A stretch of 64,000 nucleotides of DNA from the NCBI RefSeq assembly GCF_029168945.1, contig NC_083610.1, positions 71,477,580 through 71,541,579 of the forward strand, given 5' to 3'. The notes beneath the pieces are model-generated. The model ran no database searches. It was not told the DNA's origin and saw only the letters and a program-made list of their open reading frames with translations. Position 1 is the first letter of the stretch. The number at the start of each line of letters is the position of its first letter. The DNA is from Cannabis sativa. Taxonomy: Eukaryota; Streptophyta; Magnoliopsida; Rosales; Cannabaceae. Shown here in pieces: positions 35,816 through 46,721 of this stretch. Made by a program: the position numbers and the translations under genes.

Positions 35816-37684
35816 TGTTGGAAATTATTTTACCAGTATCTTAGATCTACTCACAAGTATGTTGATTAACACCCTAAATATGAACTTCTAAAACGATTAT
35901 AAATAAACACATATAAAGTATGAGAAACCTTACATTGGGTGCAGTGGAATAATATGTCTCCTTCCACTCAGATCTCTAACCCTTGTATCCTTTCTGTCGC
36001 AGAGTATTATCAAGATCTGAGCCCGAATGTCCTTCTTGTTGAATTGCTTTCTTCACGATCTTCCACACTATGATTGAGGTACTACTTGTTGTGTGTGGGC
36101 ACTACTCTATCACTAAGAGGATTCGAAACAATCAAGGAAGAAGAAGGAAAGAAAGTGGCGGCTAGGTTTAGTGTGATGGCTCAGGTTTTTCTCTGAAAGG
36201 AATAAGATGCAAAAGTTAAAGTTTCCTGAAGCCATCACTATTTATTTATAGCATACCACATAGGGTTAGGTTTGAATTATTTGGCATTACAATAATGAAA
36301 ATATTAAATGATAAAGCCTACATAAGTGGTCGGCCATGGCTTAGTGGATTTGGGCCTCACTTTTGCAATTTTGTTGTTATATCATTTCTGCATCTCATTT
36401 TCTCAAAAATGCCAATTTTCAAATTCAACCATTTAAATGTCAATTTTAACTATTTAATAACTATAAATAATTATTAAATAATATTGTCATTTATTATACT
36501 TATTAATTAGACAAACCAAAGTATCTTAATTAACAAATATACCCTAGAAACTCTTTCTTACAGTTTCGCCCTTGCTTAGTGAAAAATTCACAAATAGACA
36601 TAGTCTAATTTGAGAATTATAATTGATTAATCAAAATCAATTAAATGAGTCTTACAAGTAGTATTGTCTCAACTAGTGTGGGGACCATGGGTCTATATAT
36701 CCGAGCTTCCAATAAGCAGATCAAGAATTTACATCTTAAATTCACTGACTTATTAATTCTTCGTTGAATCCACGCATAGAACTTAGAATTATACTCTCAG
36801 TATATAGAACGCTCTATATGTTCCACCATATAGACACGTCATTAGTTGTCCATTGTTATAATCCTAATTTGATCAATGACCCTCTATATAGATGATCTAC
36901 ACTGTAAAGGGATTAGATTACCGTAACACCCTACAATGTATTTTATCCTTAAAACACTTAACCCCGTATAAATGATATTTCAGCTAAGTGAAATGAGTAC
37001 TCCACCATTTATTTTCGTTTGGTCAAGCTCGAAGGAAATCATCCTTTACTTTCTATTTGCCAGATAGAAGCTATAGATTCCTTATTTATGTTAGCGCTCC
37101 CACTCAATTGCACTACCGTGTTCCCAAAATGTACATATCACCCTGACCCAAAAGTAGGCTTAACTAACAAATCAAAGAACACGAATAACACTCTTGAGAT
37201 TGAACCTAATGATATCAGGATTAAGATCATTCGATCTAGGATCAACTAGGTGATATTGAATTGAATAGATTTTACGGTAAGTTTAATAAATCTATGACAA
37301 AGTTCAATATCGGTCCCTTCCAATGCATACTCCATGCATCCAACCCAAGCTTTACTTTAACCAATGCTCTGGAAAGAACATAGCATTTCTCCAAATGCAA
37401 GTAAACTCTGTTGTAGATTGTCATATCAGTAAAACCCCAGTGTTCTGATAATCAAGGAATCTTTAATCACATAGTCATGCTTACTTTCCACTGTGTTGAC
37501 AACACAATAAACAGGATCAAGTATGTGAAAAGAGTTTGGATGAATTTATAAATCAAATAGACAAACAATTGATAAGATGAACCAAAACATACAAATGAAT
37601 GAAAAATACTTCTGTATCTTTATTGATATTGAATAAAATGGATTACATTGAAATAGAGTTTTATTTAGGGCATAAAACTCAACA
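35816..37684 (-). repeat. 3' LTR of copia E
   Basis: TGTTGG...CTCAACA (the opposite LTR has CCCAACA). On its high-coordinate side lies AACTCCCACTCGCAC, the complement of a polypurine tract, confirming minus orientation. Confidence 0.93.
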
Positions 37685-37713
37685 AACTCCCACTCGCACT
37701 AATATAAAACTAA

Positions 37714-38949
37714 TCAGTACATATCAATTAATCCTAAATTCTGACGGTGCTTTTCAAATGCAGTCACTGCCAAGACTTTGGTGAATGGATCAGCTAAGTT
37801 GTCTTCTGTGTCCACTTTCTCAACCAGTACATCCCCTCTTGCCACATATTCTCTGATGATATGATATTTCCTTTCTATGTGTTTGCTTCTCTTATGGCTT
37901 CGAGGTTCCTTACTGTTGGCTATTGCTCCATTGTTATCACAAAGTAAGACTAAAGGCTTTTCCATTCTAGGCACGACACCGATACTGGTGAAGAACTTTC
38001 TCAGCCAGACAAGCTCTTTGGCAGCTTCTGCTCCAGCTATGTATTCTGCTTCCATGGTAGAATCTGCAATCGCGGTTTGTTTAGCACTTCTCCAAACCAC
38101 TGCTCCACCCCCAAGAGTAAACACCATCCCAGATATAGATTTCCTGTCTTCAAGACATGCCTGGAAATCTGAGTCGGTATAGCCTATGGGATTTAAAGCA
38201 CCACCCTTGTAGACTAACACATAATATCTTGTACTCTTTAAGTATTTCAGAATATACTTAACTGCATTCCAATGTTCCTGACCTGGATTTGACTGATACC
38301 TGCTCACGATTCCAACTGCATAGCAAATGTCAGGTCTAGTGCACAACATTGCATACATTAGACTTCCAACTGCAGAAGCATAAGGAACTTTTTCCATGTC
38401 CTCTATCTCTTGAGGATCAGTAGGAGACTGTTCCTTAGATAGACGAATACCATATCTAGAAGGCATATTCGCCCCATTGGTGTTGTTCATGGAGAATCTC
38501 TCTAAAACTTTGTCAATGTAAGTTGTTTGAGAGAGAGCAAGGGATTTGTTCTTCCGGTTTCTAATAATTTGAATACCAAGAACATAGGCTGCCTCACCCA
38601 AATCTTTCATATCGAATTGAGTGTCAAGCCATTCCTTGATGTTAGTCATTTTCTTGATATTGTTTCCAATAATCAAAATGTCGTCAACATAAAGGACTAA
38701 GAATACTACTACTTGGTCTTCCTTGAGTTGGTAAACACAAGGTTCATCTTCATTCTGAAGAAAGCCGTAGGTTTTGATGATTTCATCAAACCTTTTGTTC
38801 CATGAGCGAGAAGCTTGCTTAAGTCCATAAATAGACTTATTTAATTTGCAAAATTTCTTTTCCTGCCCTGGAAGAACATAGCCTTCTGGTTGCTCCATAT
38901 AGATGGTTTCTTCAAGAACCCCATTAAGGAAGGCTGTCTTGACATCCAT
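37714..38949 (-). CDS. Reverse transcriptase-RNase H part of copia E pol
   Basis: 411 codons. The reverse transcriptase begins within MDVKTAFLNG and continues through YGLKQASRSWNKRFDE to the intact catalytic LVLYVDDILIIGNN. The RT/RNase H connection is YVLGIQIIRNR and VGSLMYAMLCTRPDICYAVG. RNase H keeps its acidic residues in YTDSDFQ, STMEAEYIAG and CDNNGAI, and ends with KHIERKYHIIRE and NLADPFTK. It is open throughout; the Met is internal to pol, since the polyprotein is normally translated from gag. A TGA at 38995-38997 cuts it from the upstream part. Role by family: cDNA synthesis in the virus-like particle. Confidence 0.9.
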   Translation of the reverse strand: MDVKTAFLNGVLEETIYMEQPEGYVLPGQEKKFCKLNKSIYGLKQASRSWNKRFDEIIKTYGFLQNEDEPCVYQLKEDQVVVFLVLYVDDILIIGNNIKKMTNIKEWLDTQFDMKDLGEAAYVLGIQIIRNRKNKSLALSQTTYIDKVLERFSMNNTNGANMPSRYGIRLSKEQSPTDPQEIEDMEKVPYASAVGSLMYAMLCTRPDICYAVGIVSRYQSNPGQEHWNAVKYILKYLKSTRYYVLVYKGGALNPIGYTDSDFQACLEDRKSISGMVFTLGGGAVVWRSAKQTAIADSTMEAEYIAGAEAAKELVWLRKFFTSIGVVPRMEKPLVLLCDNNGAIANSKEPRSHKRSKHIERKYHIIREYVARGDVLVEKVDTEDNLADPFTKVLAVTAFEKHRQNLGLIDMY

Positions 38950-38994
38950 TTGCCAGATTTCATAATCAAAAGCGGCTGCTATGGAGAGAAGAAT

Positions 38995-39813
38995 TCAGAT
39001 GGATTTGAGCATGGCGACAGGACTAAAAGTTTCCTCATAGTCCACACCTTCTCTTTGGGTATAACCCTTGGCTACCAGTCTAGCTTTAAAAGTTTCGACT
39101 TCGCCTCCAACGCCTCTTTTCTTCTTGTAAACCCACTTACATCCGATTGGATGATAGTCATCGGGTGCGTCTACATATTCCCAGACTTTGTTCTTTTTCA
39201 TGGAATCCATCTCTGAATCCATGCCGGCTGACCACCGTTTCCGTTGCGGACTTGCCATTGCCTGTTTATAGGTTAATGGGTCGTCATCAATACCGTCACC
39301 AACGACCATATTGATTTCACCATCCAAGCCATAACGAGATGGTTTTGTTGAAACCCTCCCACTACGACGAGGAGCGGTGATCTTTTGAACAGGAAATTTG
39401 GTAGTAGTTTTCTCAGTTGGTTTGACTGAGGGAGTGGGATTATCCTCTTCTTGAGTGGAAGAGGACGGAACATTGGAAGGAGTTATATCTGAAAGCATTT
39501 TCTCTAATACAACTTTACTTTTCGGTTTGTTGTCTTTAATATAGTTATCTTCAAGAAAAGTAGCATTTGTAGAAACAAACACTTTGTTATCCTTGTGACT
39601 ATAAAACAGTCCACCCCTAGTCTCTTTAGAATTCCCGACAAACATGCAAACTTTAGTTCGGGATTCCAGTTTGCCTTCTTTCTTTCTCAAGACATGAGCA
39701 GGGCACCCCCAAATTCTATAATGGCGCAAACTAGGTGTACGACCATTCCATAGTTCGACGGGTGTCTTAGGGACTGCTTTAGATGGAACAACATTTAAAA
39801 TGTCGTTTGCCAT
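38995..39813 (-). pseudogene. Integrase C-terminus and start of reverse transcriptase, copia E
   Basis: Contains [19 protein letters not shown] and RIWGCPAHV (integrase C-terminal GKGY-type region), a serine/threonine-rich linker, then [13 protein letters not shown] and [20 protein letters not shown] (start of reverse transcriptase). It ends at a TGA (38995-38997) where a coding frame is expected to continue as ILLSIAAAFDYEIW; a single C-to-T change would explain it. Confidence 0.85.
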
Positions 39814-39868
39814 CTGTATAGCATATCCCTAGAAGGACGTAGACAGAGTTGAATAGCTCAGCATAGAC

Positions 39869-40576
39869 CTAACCATTTCCAAAAAGAGTGCGATTTCTTC
39901 TTTCTGCAACTCCATTTTGCTGTGGAGTGCTTGGGGCAGTGTATTGGGATTCAATTCCAAGTTCAATTAAATGATTTTTGAACTGCATATCCATATATTC
40001 TCCACCCCTATCAGTTCGCAAGATCTTTAATGTTTTACCTAATTGGTTTTGAGCCAAAGCATGAAATTCTTGAAACTTTTCAAACGTTTCAGATTTCTTT
40101 TGCATTAGGTAAAGAAAACTATATCTAGAGTAATCGTCAATGAAAGTGACGAAATACTCATAACCACCTCGGGCTTTTACATTCAGGGGTCCGCAAACAT
40201 CTGAATGTACTAACCCTAGGGGTTGTTTGGCACGCTCTCCCTTTGCAGAGAAAGAACGTTTGGTCATTTTTCCTTCTAGGCATGACTCGCATACTGGCAA
40301 TTCACCTAAGACGACATTTTTCAATGGACCGTCTTTGGTTAGCCTATTGAGTCTATCAAAACCTATATGACCTAAACGTAAATGCCATAGATAAGTTTGA
40401 TCATCATTATCAATCTCTTTTCTTTTTAGGTTTTTAGGTTTAGCTATATTGAAAAGTTCACTATTTAGTGAGATTTGTGTATTCGGTCTTAAGACATAAA
40501 GCCCTTGTTCCATGTGAGCAACACATATATGAATTCCAAAACGAGAAATTGAATAATAAGAACTCGAAAAATTCAA
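39869..40576 (-). pseudogene. Integrase core of copia E
   Basis: Shows the zinc-binding HHCC region (LWHLRLGHI, CESCLEGK) and the catalytic core with SDVCGPL, FVTFIDDYSRYSF, LRTDRGGEY and QQNGVAERRNRT, so the D,D-35-E residues are present. A five-base A run at 39881-39885 (plus strand) marks a frameshift right after RRNRT, and a TAG lies at 39829-39831. Upstream it is separated from protease by the TAA at 40601-40603. Confidence 0.87.
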
Positions 40577-40600
40577 TATATAAGATTGTGTTTGTAAACA

Positions 40601-41437
40601 TTAAACACTAATCAAGTTTCTACTAAAGTTTGGAATGAATAAAACATTTTCTAAAATTAAAAATTTTTGTTGAAACTTGATACGGGCTTTTCCTTTAGCT
40701 TTGACCGACACTAACTCGTCATTTCCAACTTTAAGCTTTAACTCTTCTGGAAGCAGATTTTCCCAAGTTTCAAGCAGCTGCAATGAAGAACATACATGGT
40801 TAGTAGACCCAGAATCAACAATCCAAGTGGATTTGTCATTCTCTAAAACACATGATTCAAAGACAAAAGTATTACCTTCGTTTGAATTGTTTAGAAGTCG
40901 GGGACATCGTTCTTCTTGATGTCCCTTTTCATTACAATTCGAACATAGAAGATTATGTCTGATAATTGTACTTGAAGAAGCAGCTTTGTTAGAGCCTTCA
41001 TGCTTAATCCTTTTCCTCTGATTAAAGTTTGCAAAACTAGGAGGTCTGATTGCAATTAACTTCCGTTCATGAACTCGTAATTCTGCTTCGAGCTTGTCCA
41101 TGTCGGAGGAGTTAAAATTGTTGATCATGTAAGATACAACAAATCCATTATACTCTGGAGGAAGACTATTAAGAATGAATTGTACCCATTGTTCTTTTGA
41201 TAATTCAATTCCTAATAGATTTGCCTTTTGGAACTTCAGATTCATCATCAACAGGTGCCAGTTTATGCAACTACCAAGATGCATTTTCACACTATAGAGT
41301 TCTTTTGCTAAGATATTAAGTAGGAGTGGATCGGGGCAAGGGTTATTTATATTGGCACTACACACATCAATAAAACAGAAGTAAGGTTTTGGTTCAAATA
41401 AATTCATACACAAGTTCAGAAAATAACAAATAATCAC
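40601..41437 (-). CDS. Gag (C-terminal half) and protease of copia E
   Basis: 278 codons. Order: gag segment (FAKEL-like ILAKELYSVKMH, LSKEQWVQFILNSLPPEYN), helical SDMDKLEAELRVHERKLIA, CCHC knuckle CSNCNEKGHQEERC, protease STWIVDSGSTNHVC, and FLILENVLFIPNFSRNLISV before a TAA (40601-40603). The gag N-terminal half usual for copia is not seen upstream, in E or in A. The first Met may not be the real start, because homology begins at DVCSANI. Confidence 0.85.
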   Translation of the reverse strand: MIICYFLNLCMNLFEPKPYFCFIDVCSANINNPCPDPLLLNILAKELYSVKMHLGSCINWHLLMMNLKFQKANLLGIELSKEQWVQFILNSLPPEYNGFVVSYMINNFNSSDMDKLEAELRVHERKLIAIRPPSFANFNQRKRIKHEGSNKAASSSTIIRHNLLCSNCNEKGHQEERCPRLLNNSNEGNTFVFESCVLENDKSTWIVDSGSTNHVCSSLQLLETWENLLPEELKLKVGNDELVSVKAKGKARIKFQQKFLILENVLFIPNFSRNLISV

Positions 41438-44187
41438 ATATGTTATAAAAATACAAAATCTAACATAATTTATTTTCCAAGGTTTTCAACAAACTGATAC
41501 AGTGTCCCGTTTAGGCGAGAGTCAAAGCATCATCCATTGAATAGAGTTGTCAATTCATCTAAAATGATAATCATTCTAGCAACTTTTTATTCGATCGAAA
41601 AGAGAATCCGACGTTGTCCCGTTTAGGCGAGAGTCAAGGTCATTCCTATTTCATGAGCTTCCACTATTGTTTCATATTTTGTAAGTCAAATACAGTCGCC
41701 ACCATTAGGGTGATCAATACCATATAAAACACTTACAAATATACTTATCTTTCGAGATTAAACGGTGCTAACATGCTAATGAACGTTCCTCCATTAGGGA
41801 GGATTACTCACTAAAACAAAAGCTATGTAAAACCAACAATGGAGATCGAATGTCTCTTGATTAAAGCTCATTATTTTAAAATATGTATTTTATTTAATCA
41901 TTTATTCCATATTTTAATAATGAAAAATTACAAATTAAAGTTAGTTTTAGTAAAAAAAAAATTATATAAAAAAATCCAACTTTAATTAAATTTCAATTAT
42001 TATTTAAATTCGAAAAATAAATTCAAAATTTAAAAAAATGGAACAAATTTGAAAAAAAAAATATCTTATTTAAGTTGTTTAGAAGAATCTAAATAAAAAC
42101 CAACTTAAATATTTTTCAAATTATGATTTAATTAAATATTAAAATTAAGTTGTAACCACTTAATTTGAAAATATTCCATTTTAAGTTTATCCATATTTGA
42201 AAAAATATCAACTTAAAAAATATCCAAAGAATCTTAATAACCAATTCCTAAAATTCCTCAACTTAATTTTGAAATTTAAAATTCAAAAGATATTCAGATT
42301 TAAGTTGATTAGTTAGAAATAACTAATTTTCAACTTAAATAAGAATATTTAATGAAATAATTTAAATTGAGCTTCAGAAAGAATCTAGTTGGTTATAATT
42401 CTATATTTAATTAAAACAAGAAAATATATATAGTTTATCTAGAATATAATTCATTAAACTATGTTTTCTTAAATTAATTTCAAAATAAATGAAATTAATT
42501 ATGTTGCTAATCAATTTTATTAGGTTAAACTAATTTAATTAACCTAGCACAGTTATCCAAATCAAGCAAATGGGCCTTCACAATTGGGGTAGTTCATGTG
42601 AGGGGGAGCTGGGTTCAGTATGTCGTACCCACTTCTATTGGCCCCCAACTCTCACATAAGGCCCAAAAGAGAGGAATTTAACCTTAAAATGAACAAATGT
42701 TATTAATTGAATAGGCCAAAAACTAAATGGGCCTAAATAAAATCTATCAATCTATGACATTTTATTTAGCAACAACAACCTATATGCATCTATAACAAAT
42801 GTAATCATATAGGCTCACACAGGTACACAGATTTGGATGGATCCTATCATGTTACTAGGTCATACACAGATGAAAGAAGAATGTAAAATTTACCTGTTAC
42901 AAATTATTCACTTGACCTATTGACAATTGAACCATGGGTTAAAATCAGATCATTGGATCTGTCAACAAGTTAACCATGGCAATTTAGATCAAGCAATAAT
43001 AGGTTTTATAAAACTTATACACAAGCTAAAACACATACTCCTGCAACAAGATGAATTGGATAGTTGGATGTAGGATTTATATAATTTTAAATAATTATTT
43101 TCGAAAAAATAAATAAATAAATAAATAAAATATTTTTGGCATTTTAAATAAAATAAAATAATAATAAAAAAAATTAAAATTAAACCTACAATTTTAAAAA
43201 ATTAGGTTTCAACTAACCTAAATATCATTTCAAAAAAAAAAAATGCTAACCACTTTTAAAAATTTCATGTTATTTTATAAATTAAATATAAAATAAAAAA
43301 ATAAATATTTTTTCAGATTTTATAATTTAATTTAAATAAAAAATAACAAAATTTAAAAGTTAGCAAAATATCTTATTTCTATTCAAAATATCATGATTAT
43401 AGTAACTTTATTTTAAATTTAAATAAGGTCAAATTATTTTAAAAAAAATTTAATATCTGACCTTAAATTTAAAAATAAGATAAAATAATCAAATTTAAAA
43501 ATAAGATAAAAAATTAAGCAAAAAAATAAATTTTACCTATTTTCAAATTCAAATTACACTAATATCTAAAATTAATTTTAAAAAATTCAAATTAATTTAT
43601 TTCTGATAATTAGATTTGAAATATGAAAAGTAAAAATCAAAATACAAAACTACACAAAAAATCGGAAGTTAATTCCATGAAATAGGATGAAAATCGAAGA
43701 AAACTAAAAAAAAATTGCAAGTGGTACATGCATACTGTCCACACGCACGAGCAGGGAAGGCTGACCGTGAAACCTCAGCACAGAAGGCTGCATGCAACCT
43801 CTCCGCGCGTGCAAGGGGCGAGTTTCAGACAAAATCTTGTCTGACCGAGGAAGCTCGATCGAGCTCGTGTCTGAGCGCGTGCATCCAAGGGTTGCACCCT
43901 CATCCGCGCGCGTAGGTGGGTGACACCTTCCTGATATTTTTCCGATTTTCAAAAATTCATAACTAATTCAAATAAAATCGAAATTGAGTTCTGTAAAAAA
44001 AATAAATTGCTTAATTTTTTCCAAACTATCCAATAAAAATAATTCCAGAAATAGAATTTCAATTATTGTTCACGAAAATTCACAAACATCAATCAATCAT
44101 CATATAACACACAGATCAACATGAAACCATCCAAATCACATACAAATCATTTTAAGTCCAAATTTCTTGCAAGCAAATCAATTACCA
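41438..44187 (-). other. Non-coding leader of copia E
   Basis: 2.75 kb, colinear with the leader of A. Carries the paired motif GTCCCGTTTAGGCGAGAGTC at 41504 and 41616. A GC-rich patch lies at about 43720-43930, where short frames are not conserved in A. Confidence 0.75.
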
Positions 44188-44201
44188 TGGCTCTGAGGCC
44201 A
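44188..44201 (-). other. Mutated primer binding site of E
   Basis: The minus strand reads TGGCCTCAGAGCCA; element A and most plant copia have TGGTATCAGAGCCA. Two changes in the first five bases would weaken pairing with initiator tRNA-Met. Confidence 0.8.
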
Positions 44202-44203
44202 TT

Positions 44204-46074
44204 TGTTGGAAATTATTTTACCAAGATCTTAGATCTACTCACAAGTATGTTGATTAACACCATAAATATGAACTTCTAAAACGATTATAAATAAACACAT
44301 ATAAAGTATGAGAAACCTTACATTGGGTGCAGCGGAATAATATGTCTCCTTCCACTCAGATCTCTAACCCTTGTATCCTTTCTTTCGCAGAGTATTATCA
44401 AGATCTGAGCCCGAATGTCCTTCTTGTTGAATTGCTTTCTTCACGATCTTCCACACTATGATTGAGGTACTACTTGCTGTGTGTGGGCAATACTCTATCA
44501 CTAAGAGGATTCGAAACAATCAAGGAAGAAGAAGGAAAGAGAGTGGCGGCTAGGTTTAGTGTGATGGCTCAGGTTTTTCTCTGAAAGGAATAAGATGCAA
44601 AAGTTAAAGTTTCCTGAAGCCATCACTATCTATTTATAGCATGCCACATAGGGTTAGGTTTGAATTATTTGGCATTAAAATAATGAAAATATTAAATGAT
44701 AAAGCCTACATAAGTGGCCGGCCATGGCTTAGTGGATTTGGGCCTCACTTTTGTAATTTTGTTGTTATATCATTTCTGCATCTCATTTTCTCAAAAATGC
44801 CAATTTTTAAATTCAACCATTTAAATGTCAATTTCAACTATTTAATAACTATAAATAATTATTAAATAATATTGTCATTTATTATATTTATTAATTAGAC
44901 CAACCAAAGTATCTTAATTAACAAATATACCCTAGAAACTCTTTCTTTACAGTTTCGCCCTTGCTTAGTGAAAAATTCACAAATAGACATAGTCTAATTT
45001 GAGAATTATAATTGATTAATCAAAATCAATTAAATGAGTCTTACAAGTAGAATTGTCTCAACTATTGTGGGGACCATGGGTCTATATATCCGAGCTTCCA
45101 ATAAGCAGATCAAGAATTTACATCTTAAATTCACTGACTTATTAATTCTTCGTTGAATCCACGCATAGAACTTAGAATAGTACTCTCAGTATATAGAACG
45201 CTCTATATGTTCTACCATATAGACACGTCATTAGTTATCCATTATTATAATCCTAATTTGATCAATGATCCTCTATATAGTTGATCTACACTGTAAAAGG
45301 ATTAGATTACCGTAAGACGCTGCAATGTATTTTATCCTTAAAACACTTAACCCCGTATAAATGATATTTCAGCTAAGTGAAATGAGTACTCCACCATTTA
45401 TTTTCGTTTGGTCAAGCTCGAAGGAAATCATCCTTTACTTTCTATTTGCCAGATAGAAGCTATAGATTCCATATTTATGTTAGCGCTCCCACTCAATTGC
45501 ACTACCGTGTTCCCAAAATGTACGTATCACCCTGACCCAAAAGTAGGCTTAACTAACAAATCAAAGAACACGAATAACACTCTTGAGATTGAACCTAATG
45601 ATATCAGGATTAAGATCATTCGATCTAGGATCAACTAGGTGATATTGAATTGAATAGATTTTACGGTAAGTTTAATTAATCTATGTCAAAGTTGAATATC
45701 GGTCCCTTCCGATGCATACTCCATGCATCCAACCCAAGCTTTACTTTAACCAATGCTCTAGAAAGAACATAGCATTTCTCCAAATGCAAGTAAATTCTAT
45801 TGTAGATTGTCATATCAGTAAAACTCCAGTGTTCTGATAAATCTAGGAATCTTTAATCACATAGTCATGTTTACTTTCCACTGTGTTGACAACACAATAA
45901 ACAGGATCAAGTATGTGAAAAGGGTTTGGAGGAATTTATAAATCAAATAGACAAACAATTGATAAGATGAACCAAAACATACAAATGAATGAAAAATACT
46001 TCTGTATCTTTATTGATATTGAATAAAATGGATTACATTGAAATGGAGTTTTATTTAGGGCATAAAACCCAACA
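44204..46074 (-). repeat. 5' LTR of copia E
   Basis: 1871 bp, TGTTGG...CCCAACA. Followed by TSD copy ACACC. Confidence 0.93.
44624..44640 (-). promoter_or_regulatory. TATA box in the E 5' LTR
   Basis: The minus strand reads GCTATAAATAGATAGTG, a well-formed TATA box in the LTR that would drive genomic RNA synthesis. Confidence 0.55.
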
Positions 46075-46079
46075 ACACC

Positions 46080-46721
46080 CTCAAAGTCTCCTCCAAGATT
46101 CTGGAGTTTAGAACTAAGCTGCAGAAACTCAAGAAAGGCAACTCGAATCTCAATGATTACCTTCTTAAAGTTAAACAACATGTTGATCTGCTTGCATCTG
46201 TAGGTGAAGTTCTCTCCGATTGTGACCATATTGCAGCAATTTTCAAGGGATTGCCAAGTGAGTACGACACTTTCATCATCTCCACCAACACTTGAATTGA
46301 AGGATACTCGGTTGGTGAAATTGAAGCTCTTCTTCTGGCCTCTGAATCTCGAATTGAAAAAGAAGATCAAGAATCTGAATCTAGTGTGCATATGGCCTTC
46401 ACTGATCAAGATCCTACTATGGAGGCCTTCTTTGCCAACACATATCGAAATGGCAGATACCCTACTCAAACTCGAGGTCAGTAACCCCCTCCTGGTTTTC
46501 CATTTCCATCTTTTCCTCCTTACTCTAATTACAGAGGCAATCCTTGAAGTCAATATCCCTCACCTCGTGGCCAATCCAACAATATGCAAACCAATACAAT
46601 GGGAAGAGGAAGAGGAAGCAGATTTCCCACTCCATCAAATCGAATTCAGTGCCAATTATGTCACAAATTGGGACACTCTGTTATTGACTGCTTTTACAGA
46701 TTTGACAAGAGTTTTACATGA
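46080..46721 (+). pseudogene. Gag of copia D, C-terminal part
   Basis: Continues the capsid after element E: LRTKLQKLKKGNSNLNDYLL, KVKQHVDLLASVGEVLSDCD, IFKGLPSEYDTF, then SVGEIEALLLASESRIEKE, a Gly/Arg-rich stretch (GRGRGSRF) and the CCHC knuckle CQLCHKLGHSVIDC. Four stops interrupt it: TGA in NT*IEGYS, TAG in GQ*PPPG, TGA in NP*SQYP and TGA in FT*VFPP. Each is one C-to-T change away from a sense codon (CGA or CAG). Confidence 0.87.

Larger units (their letters stand above)
35816..46074 (-). mobile_element. Ty1/copia retrotransposon E, complete, nested in D
   Basis: 10,259 bp on the minus strand, flanked by ACACC (35811-35815 and 46075-46079). LTRs of 1869 and 1871 bp are highly similar (a modest number of differences seen by eye). 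The gag-pol frame is nearly whole but has at least four lesions. It is in the same family as element A. The large size comes from the long LTRs and a 2.7-kb leader. Confidence 0.95.

Noticed and set aside
43704..43952. Frame in the GC-rich leader of element E
   Set aside because: Not conserved in A; produced by local GC-rich sequence with few stops.
45936..46553. 205-codon minus-strand frame across the E/D junction
   Set aside because: Antisense to D gag and the E LTR; no homology.
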